DNA of 64,000 nt from the NCBI RefSeq assembly GCF_026153515.1, contig NZ_CP110644.1, positions 4,183,501-4,247,500 on the forward strand, read 5' to 3'. This stretch comes from Pseudomonas sp. KU26590. Its GTDB lineage: Bacteria; Pseudomonadota; Gammaproteobacteria; Pseudomonadales; Pseudomonadaceae. This document shows positions 39,155 to 47,612 of the stretch, one piece after another. The position numbers and the translations under genes were made by a program. Each line of letters begins with the position of its first letter. Position 1 is the stretch's first letter. The notes under the pieces were generated by a model, which saw only the letters and a program-made list of their open reading frames with translations, was not told where the DNA came from and did no database searches.

Positions 39155-39468
39155 GCAGCATTGATCTTTGGAAAGAAATGATTGCTGAGTCGCTTGAGCA
39201 GCATGGCGTGATGGCAACTGCTGAGCAGATCAACCTCATCGCAGAGGATGCTGCGGGAATCGCCGAAAGTATCAGCGAACATTCATTCCATCCCGCCGAT
39301 CCCATGGTCCACGAATTGGCCGAGTCGCAAAAGGCTCTGAAACGGGAGCGTGAAAAGGTAGCTTGCGTGCCATGCCACGGCTCTGGGTTCATCGAGACGT
39401 CAGGCCCCTACCACGGCAGCACATCGCAGTGCTGGAAATGCCGAGGCGAAGGCAGGCACACGCCATGA
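39151..39468 (+). CDS. Zinc-finger-like hypothetical protein
   Basis: 105 residues from ATG 39151. Helical N-terminal part, then CVPCHGSGF and CWKCRGEG, the two halves of a DnaJ-type CxxCxGxG zinc motif. It may bind a partner protein; function unknown. Confidence 0.65.
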   Translation: MSSIDLWKEMIAESLEQHGVMATAEQINLIAEDAAGIAESISEHSFHPADPMVHELAESQKALKREREKVACVPCHGSGFIETSGPYHGSTSQCWKCRGEGRHTP

Positions 39469-39581
39469 CCGCCACCCAGCGCCGTCGTCGACTGATCTTC
39501 TGGCGCGGGTCTTTCCCGGTCCTCGCAGCCTTCACCTTCCTCATGATCTCGCTGTCACTCGCTGACCGAATCACGCAATAA
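39465..39581 (+). CDS. Small membrane peptide (38 residues)
   Basis: MTATQRRRRLIFWRGSFPVL followed by AAFTFLMISLSLADRITQ: basic start, one membrane segment. ATGA overlap with the previous gene. Function unknown. Confidence 0.5.
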   Translation: MTATQRRRRLIFWRGSFPVLAAFTFLMISLSLADRITQ

Positions 39582-39637
39582 CCCCCACCCTATTCAATCG
39601 CAGCGCCCCGGCACACGGATGGCGCGGGAGACTCCGC

Positions 39638-40795
39638 ATGTCTGCAACTCAGCAAGTCATCACCATCGACGACATCAGCGCCGATAACGCACCGGTAATT
39701 TACGTGGCAGGTGGCCTGAACCAGTTCCTGGAAGCTGTGAAGGCCGAGGTCGCAGGTGAAGTTCCGGACCTGACCACTCGCAAAGGCCGCGAGCGCATCG
39801 CCAGCCTGGCCGCCAAGGTCAGCAAGTCGAAGGCAGCGGTCGAGAAACCGGGCCGCGACTACCTGAAGCGCCTCAAGGAAATGCCAAAGGTCGTCGAGAC
39901 CGAGTTGCGCGAGTTCGTCAACTCGATGGATGCGCTGCGAGACGCCACCCGCCAGCCGCTGACGGATTGGGAAAAGGCTGAAGACGCGCGCGTCGATGCG
40001 CACAACGACGGCATCCAGCGCATCAAGGATCTTGCGGTGTTCGAAGAGGTTCCGACCGCCGCGCACGTCGCCCAGGTCATTGCTGATCTGGAACTGGTCG
40101 CCATCGATGATAGCTGGCAGGAGTTTTTAGCAGAGGCCGCTCAGGCTAAGGATCAGGCGCTGACCAAGCTGCGTGCCCTGCTCGCTGACCGGACAAAGCA
40201 CGAGGCCGAACTGGCAGAGATCGCCAAGTTCAACGCCGAGAAAGCCATCCGCGAACAGCAAGAGCGTGATGCTGTCATTGCCCGTGCCGCCGCCGAGCAA
40301 GCGCAGCGCGATGCCGAAGCGAAGGCGGAAGCAGAACGCAACGCTGCGGCCGCACGTGAGCAGGCGCTGAAGGATCAGGCAGCCGCTCAGCAGCGCGCCG
40401 CCGAACAGGCCGCCCGTGACGCGGAATCCGCCGCCGCGCAACAGGCGCTGCAACTGAAGCTTGCCGCTGAACAGGCTGAACGCATCGCCGCCCAGGCCGA
40501 AGCGACCCGGCTCGCAGCAATCCAGAAGGCCGAGCAGGAACGCATCGCCGCCGAACTGCGCCAAGCGGAAGCCGTAGAGCGTGCCCGTCAGCAAGAGGTC
40601 GAGCGCCAGGCCGCAGCAGTCGCGTTTGAGCTGAAGCAGGCGCAGGCCCGCGAGGCCGACCTTGAGCACAAGAAGTCGATTAACCGTGCCGCGCTGGAGG
40701 CTTTCGTAGCCGGCGGCATGACCGAGGAATGCGCCAAGCAGGCGGTAACGCTGATCGCCCAGCGCAAGATCCCTGCCGTCTCCATCCAATACTGA
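39638..40795 (+). CDS. Coiled-coil protein of the recombination operon
   Basis: 385 residues. The N-terminal 190 residues are helical with TTRKGRERIASLAAKVSKSK; from about 195 to 350 the protein is a long Ala/Glu/Gln/Arg coiled coil of heptad type (EQAQRDAEAKAEAERNAA). The end AGGMTEECAKQAVTLIAQRK is a small folded tail. Found upstream of recT in many Pseudomonas prophages. May help the RecT/exonuclease pair; role unproven. Confidence 0.7.
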   Translation: MSATQQVITIDDISADNAPVIYVAGGLNQFLEAVKAEVAGEVPDLTTRKGRERIASLAAKVSKSKAAVEKPGRDYLKRLKEMPKVVETELREFVNSMDALRDATRQPLTDWEKAEDARVDAHNDGIQRIKDLAVFEEVPTAAHVAQVIADLELVAIDDSWQEFLAEAAQAKDQALTKLRALLADRTKHEAELAEIAKFNAEKAIREQQERDAVIARAAAEQAQRDAEAKAEAERNAAAAREQALKDQAAAQQRAAEQAARDAESAAAQQALQLKLAAEQAERIAAQAEATRLAAIQKAEQERIAAELRQAEAVERARQQEVERQAAAVAFELKQAQAREADLEHKKSINRAALEAFVAGGMTEECAKQAVTLIAQRKIPAVSIQY

Positions 40796-40802
40796 GGCTG
40801 AT

Positions 40803-41747
40803 ATGAATCAGGCAGTCACCACAATCACTCAGGACATTTATGGCGCTCGCAACCAGTTTGCCAATGTCCTCACCGACCGGTCGCTCAACTTCGAGCGAGA
40901 GGCCGAGTTTGCCATCCAGGTGATCACGTCAGGCGAGTACGCCACGAAGATCGCGCTGCAGAACCGGCAGTCTGTCGTCAATGCGATCACCAATATTGCC
41001 GCCATCGGCATCAGCCTCAACCCGGCGAAGAAGCAGGCGTATCTGGTGCCGCGCGACGGGAAGATCTGTCTGGACATCAGCTACATCGGCCTGATGGATC
41101 TGGCGATGGCTACCGGCGCGATCCGCTGGGCCCAGGCCGAGTTGGTCTACGCAGCGGACTCGTTCACTCTGAACGGTTTCGATAAGCCGCCTACCCACTC
41201 CTACAACCCCTTCGCCAAAGATCGCGGCGAGGCCATTGGGGTGTACGTGGTGGTCAAGACAGCCGACGGCGACTACCTCACGGAGACGATGAGTATTGAC
41301 GACGTCAACGCTATACGTGACCGGTCGAGCGCATGGAAAGCCTGGATCAAGAACCAGAAGTCCTGCCCGTGGGTGACCGACCCGGGTGAGATGGCTAAGA
41401 AAACCGTGGTTAAACGCGGCTACAAGTACTGGCCGAAGACTGACCGCCTGGAGCAGGCCATTCACCACCTGAACACGGACGGTGGCGAAGGCCTGGCCGG
41501 AATGCCCGGCTCGGCGCCGACTGATCCTGAACTGGTGAACAGCTGGATCGAAATGGCGCAGAAGGCCGGCAGCCTTGAGTCACTGGCCGAGGTTTATCAC
41601 CAGGGCACCGCCGCCATGAAGCAAGCCAAAGACGCCGCAGGTCATGCCCGCTTTAAAGCGGAAGTGACCAAGCGCAGCGAAACCCTGAAAGCAGAAGCCG
41701 CGCCGATCGAAGGCGAGGCAGAGGAGGTTTTAGATGGAGCAGCGTAG
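40803..41747 (+). CDS. recT: RecT-type single-strand annealing protein
   Basis: 314 residues. NFEREAEFAIQVI and VVNAITNIAAIGISLNPAKK with AYLVPRDGKICLDISYIGLM are characteristic of RecT. Anneals complementary strands after resection by the paired exonuclease, encoded just downstream with a 14-base overlap. Supports phage recombination independent of RecA. Confidence 0.92.
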   Translation: MNQAVTTITQDIYGARNQFANVLTDRSLNFEREAEFAIQVITSGEYATKIALQNRQSVVNAITNIAAIGISLNPAKKQAYLVPRDGKICLDISYIGLMDLAMATGAIRWAQAELVYAADSFTLNGFDKPPTHSYNPFAKDRGEAIGVYVVVKTADGDYLTETMSIDDVNAIRDRSSAWKAWIKNQKSCPWVTDPGEMAKKTVVKRGYKYWPKTDRLEQAIHHLNTDGGEGLAGMPGSAPTDPELVNSWIEMAQKAGSLESLAEVYHQGTAAMKQAKDAAGHARFKAEVTKRSETLKAEAAPIEGEAEEVLDGAA

Positions 41748-42366
41748 TGCAGAGTGGTTTGCGGCAAGGCTTGGCTGTGTCACGGCCAGCCGCGTCAAGG
41801 ACGTGATGGCCAGCGGTCGCGGCGGTGCGCCGTCGGCAACCCGCAAGAACTACATGATGGAGCTCCTGTGTGAGCGCTTGACCGGCCAGCAAGGGGGCGC
41901 GGACCTTTCGCGCAACCCTGCAGTTCAGCGCGGCGTGGAGTTGGAGCCCTTCGCCGGCATGGCCTACGAGTCGGACAAAGGCGTGATGATCGTCGAGTCC
42001 GGCCTTGTCATGCACCCAACCATCGCCCGCTTCGGCGCCTCGCCTGATGGTTTGGTCGGCGAGGATGGCGTTCTGGAAATCAAGTGCCCGAACACTGCTA
42101 CCCACATTGCGACCATGCAATCCGGGAAGCATGACCCGCAGTACGAATGGCAGATGCTGGCACAGATGGCCTGCACCGGCCGGCGTTGGGCGGACTTCGT
42201 GAGCTATGACGACCGGCTGCCCGAGCAACTTCAATACATCTGCCATCGGTACGAGTGCGACTTCAAGCGCATCCGCGAGATGGAAACAGAGATCAAAGCG
42301 TTCCTGGAAGAGCTCGACGAGCTTGAGCAGGAAATGCGTCAGCGTATGGAGGTGAAGGCAGCATGA
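41734..42366 (+). CDS. YqaJ-type exonuclease (lambda Exo family)
   Basis: 210 residues. QRSAEWFAARLGCVTASRVK at the N terminus, VQRGVELEPFAGMAYE, then FGASPDGLVGEDGVLEIKCP, which carries the catalytic D...ExK of the PD-(D/E)xK fold. Partner of RecT, expected to digest one strand at double-strand ends. Overlaps both neighbours. Confidence 0.9.
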   Translation: MEQRSAEWFAARLGCVTASRVKDVMASGRGGAPSATRKNYMMELLCERLTGQQGGADLSRNPAVQRGVELEPFAGMAYESDKGVMIVESGLVMHPTIARFGASPDGLVGEDGVLEIKCPNTATHIATMQSGKHDPQYEWQMLAQMACTGRRWADFVSYDDRLPEQLQYICHRYECDFKRIREMETEIKAFLEELDELEQEMRQRMEVKAA

Positions 42367-42701
42367 GATGGGACGCACACCGGGCAGCAGAGCCCGAGGT
42401 AGCCAAATCTCTGCACCAGTTCAAGGAAGCCGGGGTTTATGCGGCTGCCAAGGCGCTGGGGCGATCCACTCGAAGCATCAACCGCATCGCCCAACAGCAC
42501 GGCATTGAGTTCTCGACACCCACCAAAGCCACAAGCGAGCGCCGCCGCGCAGAACGCGACGCCCTGGCCGCCAAGATAAAGGAGTTGGCCGGCACTCGTT
42601 CGCAGGCGCAGATCTGTGAGGCGCTGGGCATCACCCGCGCCATCCTCCGTGAAATCGCCGAAATCCACTTCATCGACATCGACAGTCGAAAGCGAGCCTG
42701 A
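42363..42701 (+). CDS. Hypothetical helix-turn-helix protein
   Basis: 112 residues with two helix-turn-helix-like parts: GVYAAAKALGRSTRSINRIA at about 27-46 and RSQAQICEALGITRAILREI at about 80-99. ATGA overlap with the exonuclease. Perhaps a DNA-binding regulator; not recognised. Confidence 0.65.
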   Translation: MRWDAHRAAEPEVAKSLHQFKEAGVYAAAKALGRSTRSINRIAQQHGIEFSTPTKATSERRRAERDALAAKIKELAGTRSQAQICEALGITRAILREIAEIHFIDIDSRKRA

Positions 42702-42703
42702 CC

Positions 42704-42889
42704 ATGCCATCCCCTAAAAACCATCAAGAAGCCTACTCCAACATCTATCACATGCAGCAGAGCATCGATCGCCTGCTGGTCGCTTCAAAGGATTGGAAGC
42801 CCGAAGACGCCGCACGCGGTGAGAAAACGCTGATGAGGCTGGAGCTGCAGATCGCCCAGACCAAAGCTGAGCTCCAGCTCAACCGATGA
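42704..42889 (+). CDS. Hypothetical small helical protein
   Basis: 61 residues (MPSPKNHQEAYSNIYHMQQS), a pair of helices. Two bases after the previous gene. Not recognised. Confidence 0.55.
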   Translation: MPSPKNHQEAYSNIYHMQQSIDRLLVASKDWKPEDAARGEKTLMRLELQIAQTKAELQLNR

Positions 42890-42964
42890 AGCGTAACGCA
42901 CCCCAGCGCCGCAAGCGCGCGGCGCAACATCACCTCCCACCCAGCGGACTCAAGGAGGCCGAAC

Positions 42965-43306
42965 ATGGCAACCGTATCGTCGGGCGTCGTCACCCTTCCC
43001 TCCTGGATGGGATCAGTCAAGAAGCTCTACAACACCCGGAGCGGCGGACAGTACCGGCCGGAGGATGTGGCGCTGGTCTTCGCGCTGAGTCTGCGGACGC
43101 ATAACAGCGCCGACGAGCTACGCAAGTTAGCCTGGCGCCTCGTGGATAAGGTCTGCCTTGAACATCAGCCGAACATGAAGCGCCTAAGCCGCGAGCCGGA
43201 TGACGCGAAGGTCTTCGATGCTGCGCTGCGGATCATCAACCGAGTCTGCTCGATGTTGAACTGCGGTGAAGGGTCGTTCGAGCTTCGCACCTCTCACGAC
43301 GCATAA
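42965..43306 (+). CDS. Hypothetical early protein
   Basis: 113 residues, MATVSSGVVTLPSWMGSVKK, helical middle (EDVALVFALSLRTHNSADEL). AAGGAGG lies nine bases upstream of the ATG. Not recognised. Confidence 0.6.
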   Translation: MATVSSGVVTLPSWMGSVKKLYNTRSGGQYRPEDVALVFALSLRTHNSADELRKLAWRLVDKVCLEHQPNMKRLSREPDDAKVFDAALRIINRVCSMLNCGEGSFELRTSHDA

Positions 43307-43367
43307 CCACCTCCAGCCCACCAGCCACCGAACCTTCGGAGGCCATCACCTGCACGGGAGCATCACC

Positions 43368-43541
43368 ATGAAACCCAACAAACTGAAGCTCGACCCCAAT
43401 GGCCCGTGGGAACCAACGTGCTGGGTGGGTGATGGTCCTGCTGTGCCTCTTGCGAAACTCGATGATGGTAGCCGGCGGAAGTATGCGGGTGTGAAGGCAA
43501 TCGCCGCGATCATGCGGGCTAAGCGGAATAGCGAGCTGTAA
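43368..43541 (+). CDS. Small hypothetical protein
   Basis: 57 residues, MKPNKLKLDPNGPWEPTCWV, then a basic helix. GGGAG eight bases upstream. Not recognised. Confidence 0.55.
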   Translation: MKPNKLKLDPNGPWEPTCWVGDGPAVPLAKLDDGSRRKYAGVKAIAAIMRAKRNSEL

Positions 43542-43583
43542 CCCCATCCCAACTTTGAATCACGCCACTGGCGAGGCCTTGCC

Positions 43584-44257
43584 ATGCACCAAAGAAAAAT
43601 AGCGATCTTCCTGTGCGACCTCACCGGTGTCATGGCGCAACCATGGGTCGAGGCCGGTTACGAAGCCATCCTGATTGACCCGCAGCACCATTCAGGCGTG
43701 CACACCGCCGGCGCAGTCACGAAAGTTGGTCACATCATTGATCACCCCGAATCATGGCGAGTCATCCGTGAGGCTGTTGCCACCGGGCGAGTTGAGTTCG
43801 TTGCCGGATTCCCGCCGTGCACAGATCTTGCCGTCAGTGGTGCGCGGTGGTTCGAGGCAAAGCGCCAGGCAGATCCCGCTGTTCAGTTCAAGGCGATGCA
43901 TGTCGTCTGGCAGTGCCAGATCATTGGCGAAATGTCCGGTGCGCCGTGGTTTGCCGAAAATCCTGTGAGCCAGATCAGCAGCCTGTGGCGAAAGCCGGAC
44001 TACTCGTTTCACCCGTGGCAGTTCTCGGGATTCTGCGCAGCAGATCAGTATACAAAAAAGACCATGTTGTGGACTGGGGGGGGTTCGTCATGCCGCAGCA
44101 ATTCAGTGACGAAAGCCTCGGCTCGCCGGATGACCGAATCCATAAAGCCCCGCCCGGGCCTGAACGGGCGAACTTCCGCAGCGCCACCCCCGCTGGATTC
44201 GCCCGGGCCGTATTTCTCGCAAACCACAAACAGTCAGCGGCGGCGCTGGCTGCCTGA
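43584..44257 (+). pseudogene. Cytosine-methyltransferase-like gene, frameshifted at a run of eight G
   Basis: The first 165 or so codons give a Dcm-like phage methyltransferase: IAIFLCDLTGVMAQPWVEAG, EFVAGFPPCTDLAVSGARWF with the PC catalytic motif, and WFAENPVSQISSLWRKPDYS. At G8 (44076-44083) the frame after MLWTGGG is lost; one base over, it continues F-V-M-P-Q-Q-F-S to GFARAVFLANHKQSAAALAA and a stop at 44255-44257. So restoring sequence needs nine G or a -1 slip. Left unshifted, the frame runs into the next gene and ends at 44474. It could be a true mutation, a phase-variable tract, or frameshifting. Confidence 0.75.
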
Positions 44258-44267
44258 AGGTATCGCC

Positions 44268-44474
44268 ATGCCCGAACCCATCGAACCCGCCCCGCGCGTC
44301 TCGGCCACCGTATTCCCCGGCCTGGACGGCAATCACCGCATCAGCCTTCACTGGTTCCATCAGGTTCATCTGACACCCGCTGAAGCGCTATCCGTAGCCA
44401 GAGAAATCAACCAACACGCCATCGACGCCATGCGGGCTGACGGTGAGCGGGAGGAAGTGAACCATGACAGTTGA
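44268..44474 (+). CDS. Hypothetical small protein
   Basis: 68 residues, MPEPIEPAPRVSATVFPGLD then HLTPAEALSVAREINQHAID. AAGG lies eight bases upstream. By chance it is in frame with the shifted methyltransferase frame, so it could be mis-annotated as its C terminus. Not recognised. Confidence 0.6.
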   Translation: MPEPIEPAPRVSATVFPGLDGNHRISLHWFHQVHLTPAEALSVAREINQHAIDAMRADGEREEVNHDS

Positions 44475-44634
44475 AGAACGTGAATGCATCCGCTTGCTGC
44501 CGAAGCGCCGCAGCATGTGCCCACACCAGCAGAAGGAGCAGGACCGAAAACTCTGCGCCGCGCTGCTGGCCGAATTCAAAGACACCGCGATTGCCGAACG
44601 GGTGATGCGGGTTATCAAGGGGGAGCGGGGATGA
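44464..44634 (+). CDS. Hypothetical small basic protein
   Basis: 56 residues, MTVEERECIRLLPKRRSMCP, helical. Overlaps previous gene by 11 bases and the next by four. GGGAGG lies upstream. Not recognised. Confidence 0.55.
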   Translation: MTVEERECIRLLPKRRSMCPHQQKEQDRKLCAALLAEFKDTAIAERVMRVIKGERG

Positions 44635-44786
44635 GCGGCAAGAAGTGGTTCTACTGGCTCGGCCTGCTTGACGGCAGGGCTCGCCGATCTGAAACCCGCA
44701 CCCGTGACAAATCAAATTGGCCGACTTGGGCCCAGCACAGCTACAGCCGCGCGTGGTATTGCGGTTTTTTGGATACATCGAAATGA
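44631..44786 (+). CDS. Hypothetical small protein
   Basis: 51 residues, MSGKKWFYWLGLLDGRARRS, rich in Trp and Arg. ATGA overlaps on both sides. Not recognised. Confidence 0.5.
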   Translation: MSGKKWFYWLGLLDGRARRSETRTRDKSNWPTWAQHSYSRAWYCGFLDTSK

Positions 44787-45469
44787 GCAAAGAATTGAAG
44801 ACGGCGCCACTTGAGCCGACCCGTGAAATGCTCAGCATGGGCTCTGTATCTTGCCTCGGAAAGCTGGATCACGAATCAATTGCGCAACTGTGGCAGGCCA
44901 TGCTCGCCGCCGCCCCTGTGCCGCCTGCTGGCGATGTGGAAGTGCTGGGGTGGAGAGTTGAGAGCCACAGTGGCACATGCCGGACTAATTACATCCAACG
45001 GCCTGACTGGGCGTATCGCGAAGACCCAAAAGTCTACTCGATAACAGAACTGGTAGACCGTTCTGAAGTCACCCGCCTGACCGCCGAGCGTGAAGAGCTG
45101 ACATCCCGACTGGGTGCGGAGCAATCAATGCGCTTAGCCATGGAACGGTTGGCAGACAAGCGCCAAGCCGAACTGACCAAGGCGCGGGAGTTGCTGGCTA
45201 AGGATCGCGTGGCTTTCGACACGTGCACCGATATGGCAAAGCAGTCTTCTCGAATTGCTTGGTACGACGAATTCCTTCTGCCTGCGAAGGAAAGGCTGCG
45301 CGAATATTTCGATAGCCAACCCGCCACCCCCATCACCCACAACGTCGACGAGAGCTGCGGGCAAGATGCAGAAGCGGCGAAGGGTAAATGTCTGGATTGC
45401 TTCGCGGTTAGAGAGGCAGAGCAGAATCCAAATACAGAATGCGATAGCTGTGGATGGTTGAAACCATGA
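44783..45469 (+). CDS. Hypothetical early protein with coiled coil
   Basis: 228 residues from ATG 44783. An N-terminal helical motif (REMLSMGSVSCLGKLDHESI then LWQAMLAAAPVPPAGDVEVL), seen in many proteobacterial phage ead/ea22-like proteins, then a coiled coil (SEVTRLTAEREELTSRLGAE) and a C-terminal zinc-like cluster (CLDCFAVREAEQ, CDSCGWLKP). Overlaps both neighbours. Function unknown. Confidence 0.65.
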   Translation: MSKELKTAPLEPTREMLSMGSVSCLGKLDHESIAQLWQAMLAAAPVPPAGDVEVLGWRVESHSGTCRTNYIQRPDWAYREDPKVYSITELVDRSEVTRLTAEREELTSRLGAEQSMRLAMERLADKRQAELTKARELLAKDRVAFDTCTDMAKQSSRIAWYDEFLLPAKERLREYFDSQPATPITHNVDESCGQDAEAAKGKCLDCFAVREAEQNPNTECDSCGWLKP

Positions 45470-45864
45470 CCAACAACACACAACTGGTGAGCGTGCCGCG
45501 TGAGCTGCTGGAGCGCTGGGCTGATAGATTCTCAAAGGCGCAGATGTTCAAAGATTCGACCGAAGTACGGGCCGTACTCGCCGCCGCTGCCGAGGATGTC
45601 CGCGCAGTGGTGGAGGAGCCGGTGGCGTACCTCTACAAGGAATACGTTTGGGCCACCGGCCTGTGCGACTACGTTTGGCGCACTCAGTTGGAATCTGAGG
45701 CGCCGACTGACGATCAGAACGTCAAGGACATTGATCCGCTCTACCGCCACCCGCAGCGCCCGGTCGTGTTACCCGAGCGCATGATCTCCACAAATACCCT
45801 AGAAGAGCTCAAGGCTGAAGGCTACAACCAGTGCATTGCTGATTGCGAGAGGCTGAACAAATGA
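45466..45864 (+). CDS. Hypothetical early protein
   Basis: 132 residues from ATG 45466 (MTNNTQLVSVPRELLERWAD). This start and the central VEEPVAYLYKEYVW ... DPLYRHPQRPVVLPE layout are typical of small, modular phage early proteins. Function unknown. Overlaps neighbours by four bases. Confidence 0.65.
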   Translation: MTNNTQLVSVPRELLERWADRFSKAQMFKDSTEVRAVLAAAAEDVRAVVEEPVAYLYKEYVWATGLCDYVWRTQLESEAPTDDQNVKDIDPLYRHPQRPVVLPERMISTNTLEELKAEGYNQCIADCERLNK

Positions 45865-46073
45865 CCGTCTCGCGATTCACCTCAACCACAATCAACCGTG
45901 CCGCTGACCTGCACACCGCCGGGGTCAAGTGGGCCGCACTCCAAGCCGAGTTCGGTGACGGGATCATCATGGCCGTCAAAGCCAAGGACCGGCCCTGCAA
46001 GGTGTGCACGACCTGCGACACGCGCAACGCGGTCAACTTCAATTTCTGCTGCAAGTGCGGCTTTCTGCTGTAG
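45861..46073 (+). CDS. Zinc-ribbon hypothetical protein
   Basis: 70 residues from ATG 45861. MTVSRFTSTTINRAADLHTA, then CKVCTTCDTRNAVNFNFCCK and CGFLL, a cysteine-rich zinc ribbon. Function unknown. Confidence 0.6.
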   Translation: MTVSRFTSTTINRAADLHTAGVKWAALQAEFGDGIIMAVKAKDRPCKVCTTCDTRNAVNFNFCCKCGFLL

Positions 46074-46084
46074 GAGCGGACGTT

Positions 46085-46240
46085 ATGGAAATTCGAAATC
46101 AGTTCGAGCAAGCCTACGCTGAGGACAAAGGTCTGACTTTGGAGTGGTGCCGAGGCCAGCGCATGACCAACGGCAGCTATCTAGATCGAGCCATGGCCCG
46201 CGCCTGGTTCTGGTGGCAGCGCGGCAAGGAGGCGGCATGA
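46085..46240 (+). CDS. Small hypothetical protein
   Basis: 51 residues, MEIRNQFEQAYAEDKGLTLE, ending in ARAWFWWQRGKEAA. AGGAG eight bases upstream. The AW-FW end resembles the AW-x-AS motif of genes near 29-30 kb. ATGA overlap with the next gene. Confidence 0.55.
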   Translation: MEIRNQFEQAYAEDKGLTLEWCRGQRMTNGSYLDRAMARAWFWWQRGKEAA

Positions 46241-46434
46241 AGGTTCTGTACTGGATCAACCGGAAGCTGCCGTTCTCGTTTCTGCCGATCGCGCGCATAC
46301 GCCTCGGACGGCAGACGGCAACTTTGCGCAAGGACGGCTGGGTGATCATTTCTGACGGCAAGAGCACTGATGCCCTGCCGATCAACTTCTGCGCCCCTGC
46401 CGTCATCGAAGCATTCAACGCCGAATTCGCTTAA
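46237..46434 (+). CDS. Small hypothetical protein
   Basis: 65 residues from ATG 46237 (MKVLYWINRKLPFSFLPIAR). AAGGAGG eight bases upstream. Short beta-type protein. Not recognised. Confidence 0.55.
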   Translation: MKVLYWINRKLPFSFLPIARIRLGRQTATLRKDGWVIISDGKSTDALPINFCAPAVIEAFNAEFA

Positions 46435-46488
46435 CCCCCTCCCCATCTATCCACATGCCTGCCGGTGTACGGCGGGCGGGAGATCACT

Positions 46489-47205
46489 GTGCTCGAAACA
46501 ATTGAGGTATCGCGCGTGAAGCGCTTCGCCGCGAACACTGCTGGCCGTGACATTGCCGTGGGCGACATTCACGGCCACTTCACCCGCTTGCAGGCTGCGC
46601 TGGATGCTATCGGCTTCGACCCGGCCGTCGACCGGATTTTCAGCGTCGGCGATCTGGTTGACCGCGGGCCTGAATGCGAAGACGTCATCAAGTGGCTGAA
46701 CAAGCCGTGGTTCCACCCAGTGCGCGGCAACCATGACGATTACGTGGTGCGCTTCGACACCTGCGACATCGGTAACTGGATGCAGAACGGCGGCACCTGG
46801 TTCGTCGGCCTGCCGCGCGATGAGCAACAGAACTATCAGGTGATGTTCCAGGATCTACCGATTGCGATCGAGGTCGAGACCACCGAGGGCATCGTCGGGA
46901 TCATCCACGCCGACTGCGTCTTCGACACTTGGTCGCAGATGAAAGCCGAACTGGAATCGCCAGAAAGCTACAAGCGGCTGAAGCTTGTGCAGAACACATG
47001 CATGTGGTCGCGCAGCCGGTACGAGCAGCAGGACTGCCGGCCGATTCCCGATGTGCGCGCCGTTGTCGTCGGCCATACGCCAATCGAGCGGCCCGTCGTG
47101 CTGGGCAATGTTCACCACATCGACACCGGCGGCTGGTTCAAAGACGGCAGTGGGCACTTCACGCTGCTGGATCTCACCACCCTGCAGCCACTCAACCCTG
47201 CATAG
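46489..47205 (+). CDS. PP-type Ser/Thr protein phosphatase (lambda phosphatase-like)
   Basis: 238 residues, GTG start with GGGAG seven bases upstream. GDIHGH (25-30), GDLVDRG (54-60) and GNHDD (80-84) are the dinuclear metal motifs of PPP phosphatases; VVGHTP supplies the later histidine. Similar to lambda NinI-type phosphatase but in the leftward operon rather than the nin region. It would remove phosphates from host or phage proteins. Substrate unknown. Confidence 0.9.
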   Translation: MLETIEVSRVKRFAANTAGRDIAVGDIHGHFTRLQAALDAIGFDPAVDRIFSVGDLVDRGPECEDVIKWLNKPWFHPVRGNHDDYVVRFDTCDIGNWMQNGGTWFVGLPRDEQQNYQVMFQDLPIAIEVETTEGIVGIIHADCVFDTWSQMKAELESPESYKRLKLVQNTCMWSRSRYEQQDCRPIPDVRAVVVGHTPIERPVVLGNVHHIDTGGWFKDGSGHFTLLDLTTLQPLNPA

Positions 47206-47225
47206 ACCCCGGACGGAGGCAGCCA

Positions 47226-47612
47226 ATGGGCGCACACAAAATCCAGCCCCGCTTCATTCGTGCCGGTGAAGCTCCGGCCTACCTGAGCATGAACCTCGCG
47301 CTGTTCAACCAGATTGTGCGGCCCTTCGTGAACGAATTCCCCATCGGTGAGCGCGGCGTCGGCTTTGACCGGCAGGAGCTCGACGACTGGGCTTCCTCCT
47401 ACGTGGCGGCCAAGGCAATTGATAAAAAAGGCGCAGGGGCGCAACAATTGCCCCGCAGCGAGCGCCAGAAAGGAGATACACGATGGCGCGAAAAACGATC
47501 ACCGGGCTCTCCCAAAGGAACGGGCTCTGGCATATCGACAAGAAAATCAACGGCGAGCGACTTTACGAATCTACTGGCACAGCTGACCGACAAGAAGCAG
47601 AGCGCTACCTGA
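47226..47612 (+). CDS. Excisionase-like / DNA-binding protein overlapping the integrase
   Basis: 128 residues. The N-terminal 65 or so residues (FIRAGEAPAYLSMNLALFNQ, PIGERGVGFDRQELDDWA) look like a small winged-helix AlpA/Xis-like domain. The C-terminal 43 residues are read in a different frame over the first 130 bases of the integrase gene (KKGAGAQQLPRSERQKGDTR). That tail resembles the conserved tail of similar prophage proteins. A role in excision is inferred from place. Confidence 0.7.
   Translation: MGAHKIQPRFIRAGEAPAYLSMNLALFNQIVRPFVNEFPIGERGVGFDRQELDDWASSYVAAKAIDKKGAGAQQLPRSERQKGDTRWREKRSPGSPKGTGSGISTRKSTASDFTNLLAQLTDKKQSAT

Noticed and set aside
40127..40789. 220-codon minus-strand frame opposite the coiled-coil gene
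   Set aside because: Leucine-rich antisense of an Ala/Gln-rich coiled coil; not a membrane protein gene.
42886..43104. 72-codon frame starting with an ATGA overlap
   Set aside because: Two thirds overlap the better-supported gene at 42965 in another frame.
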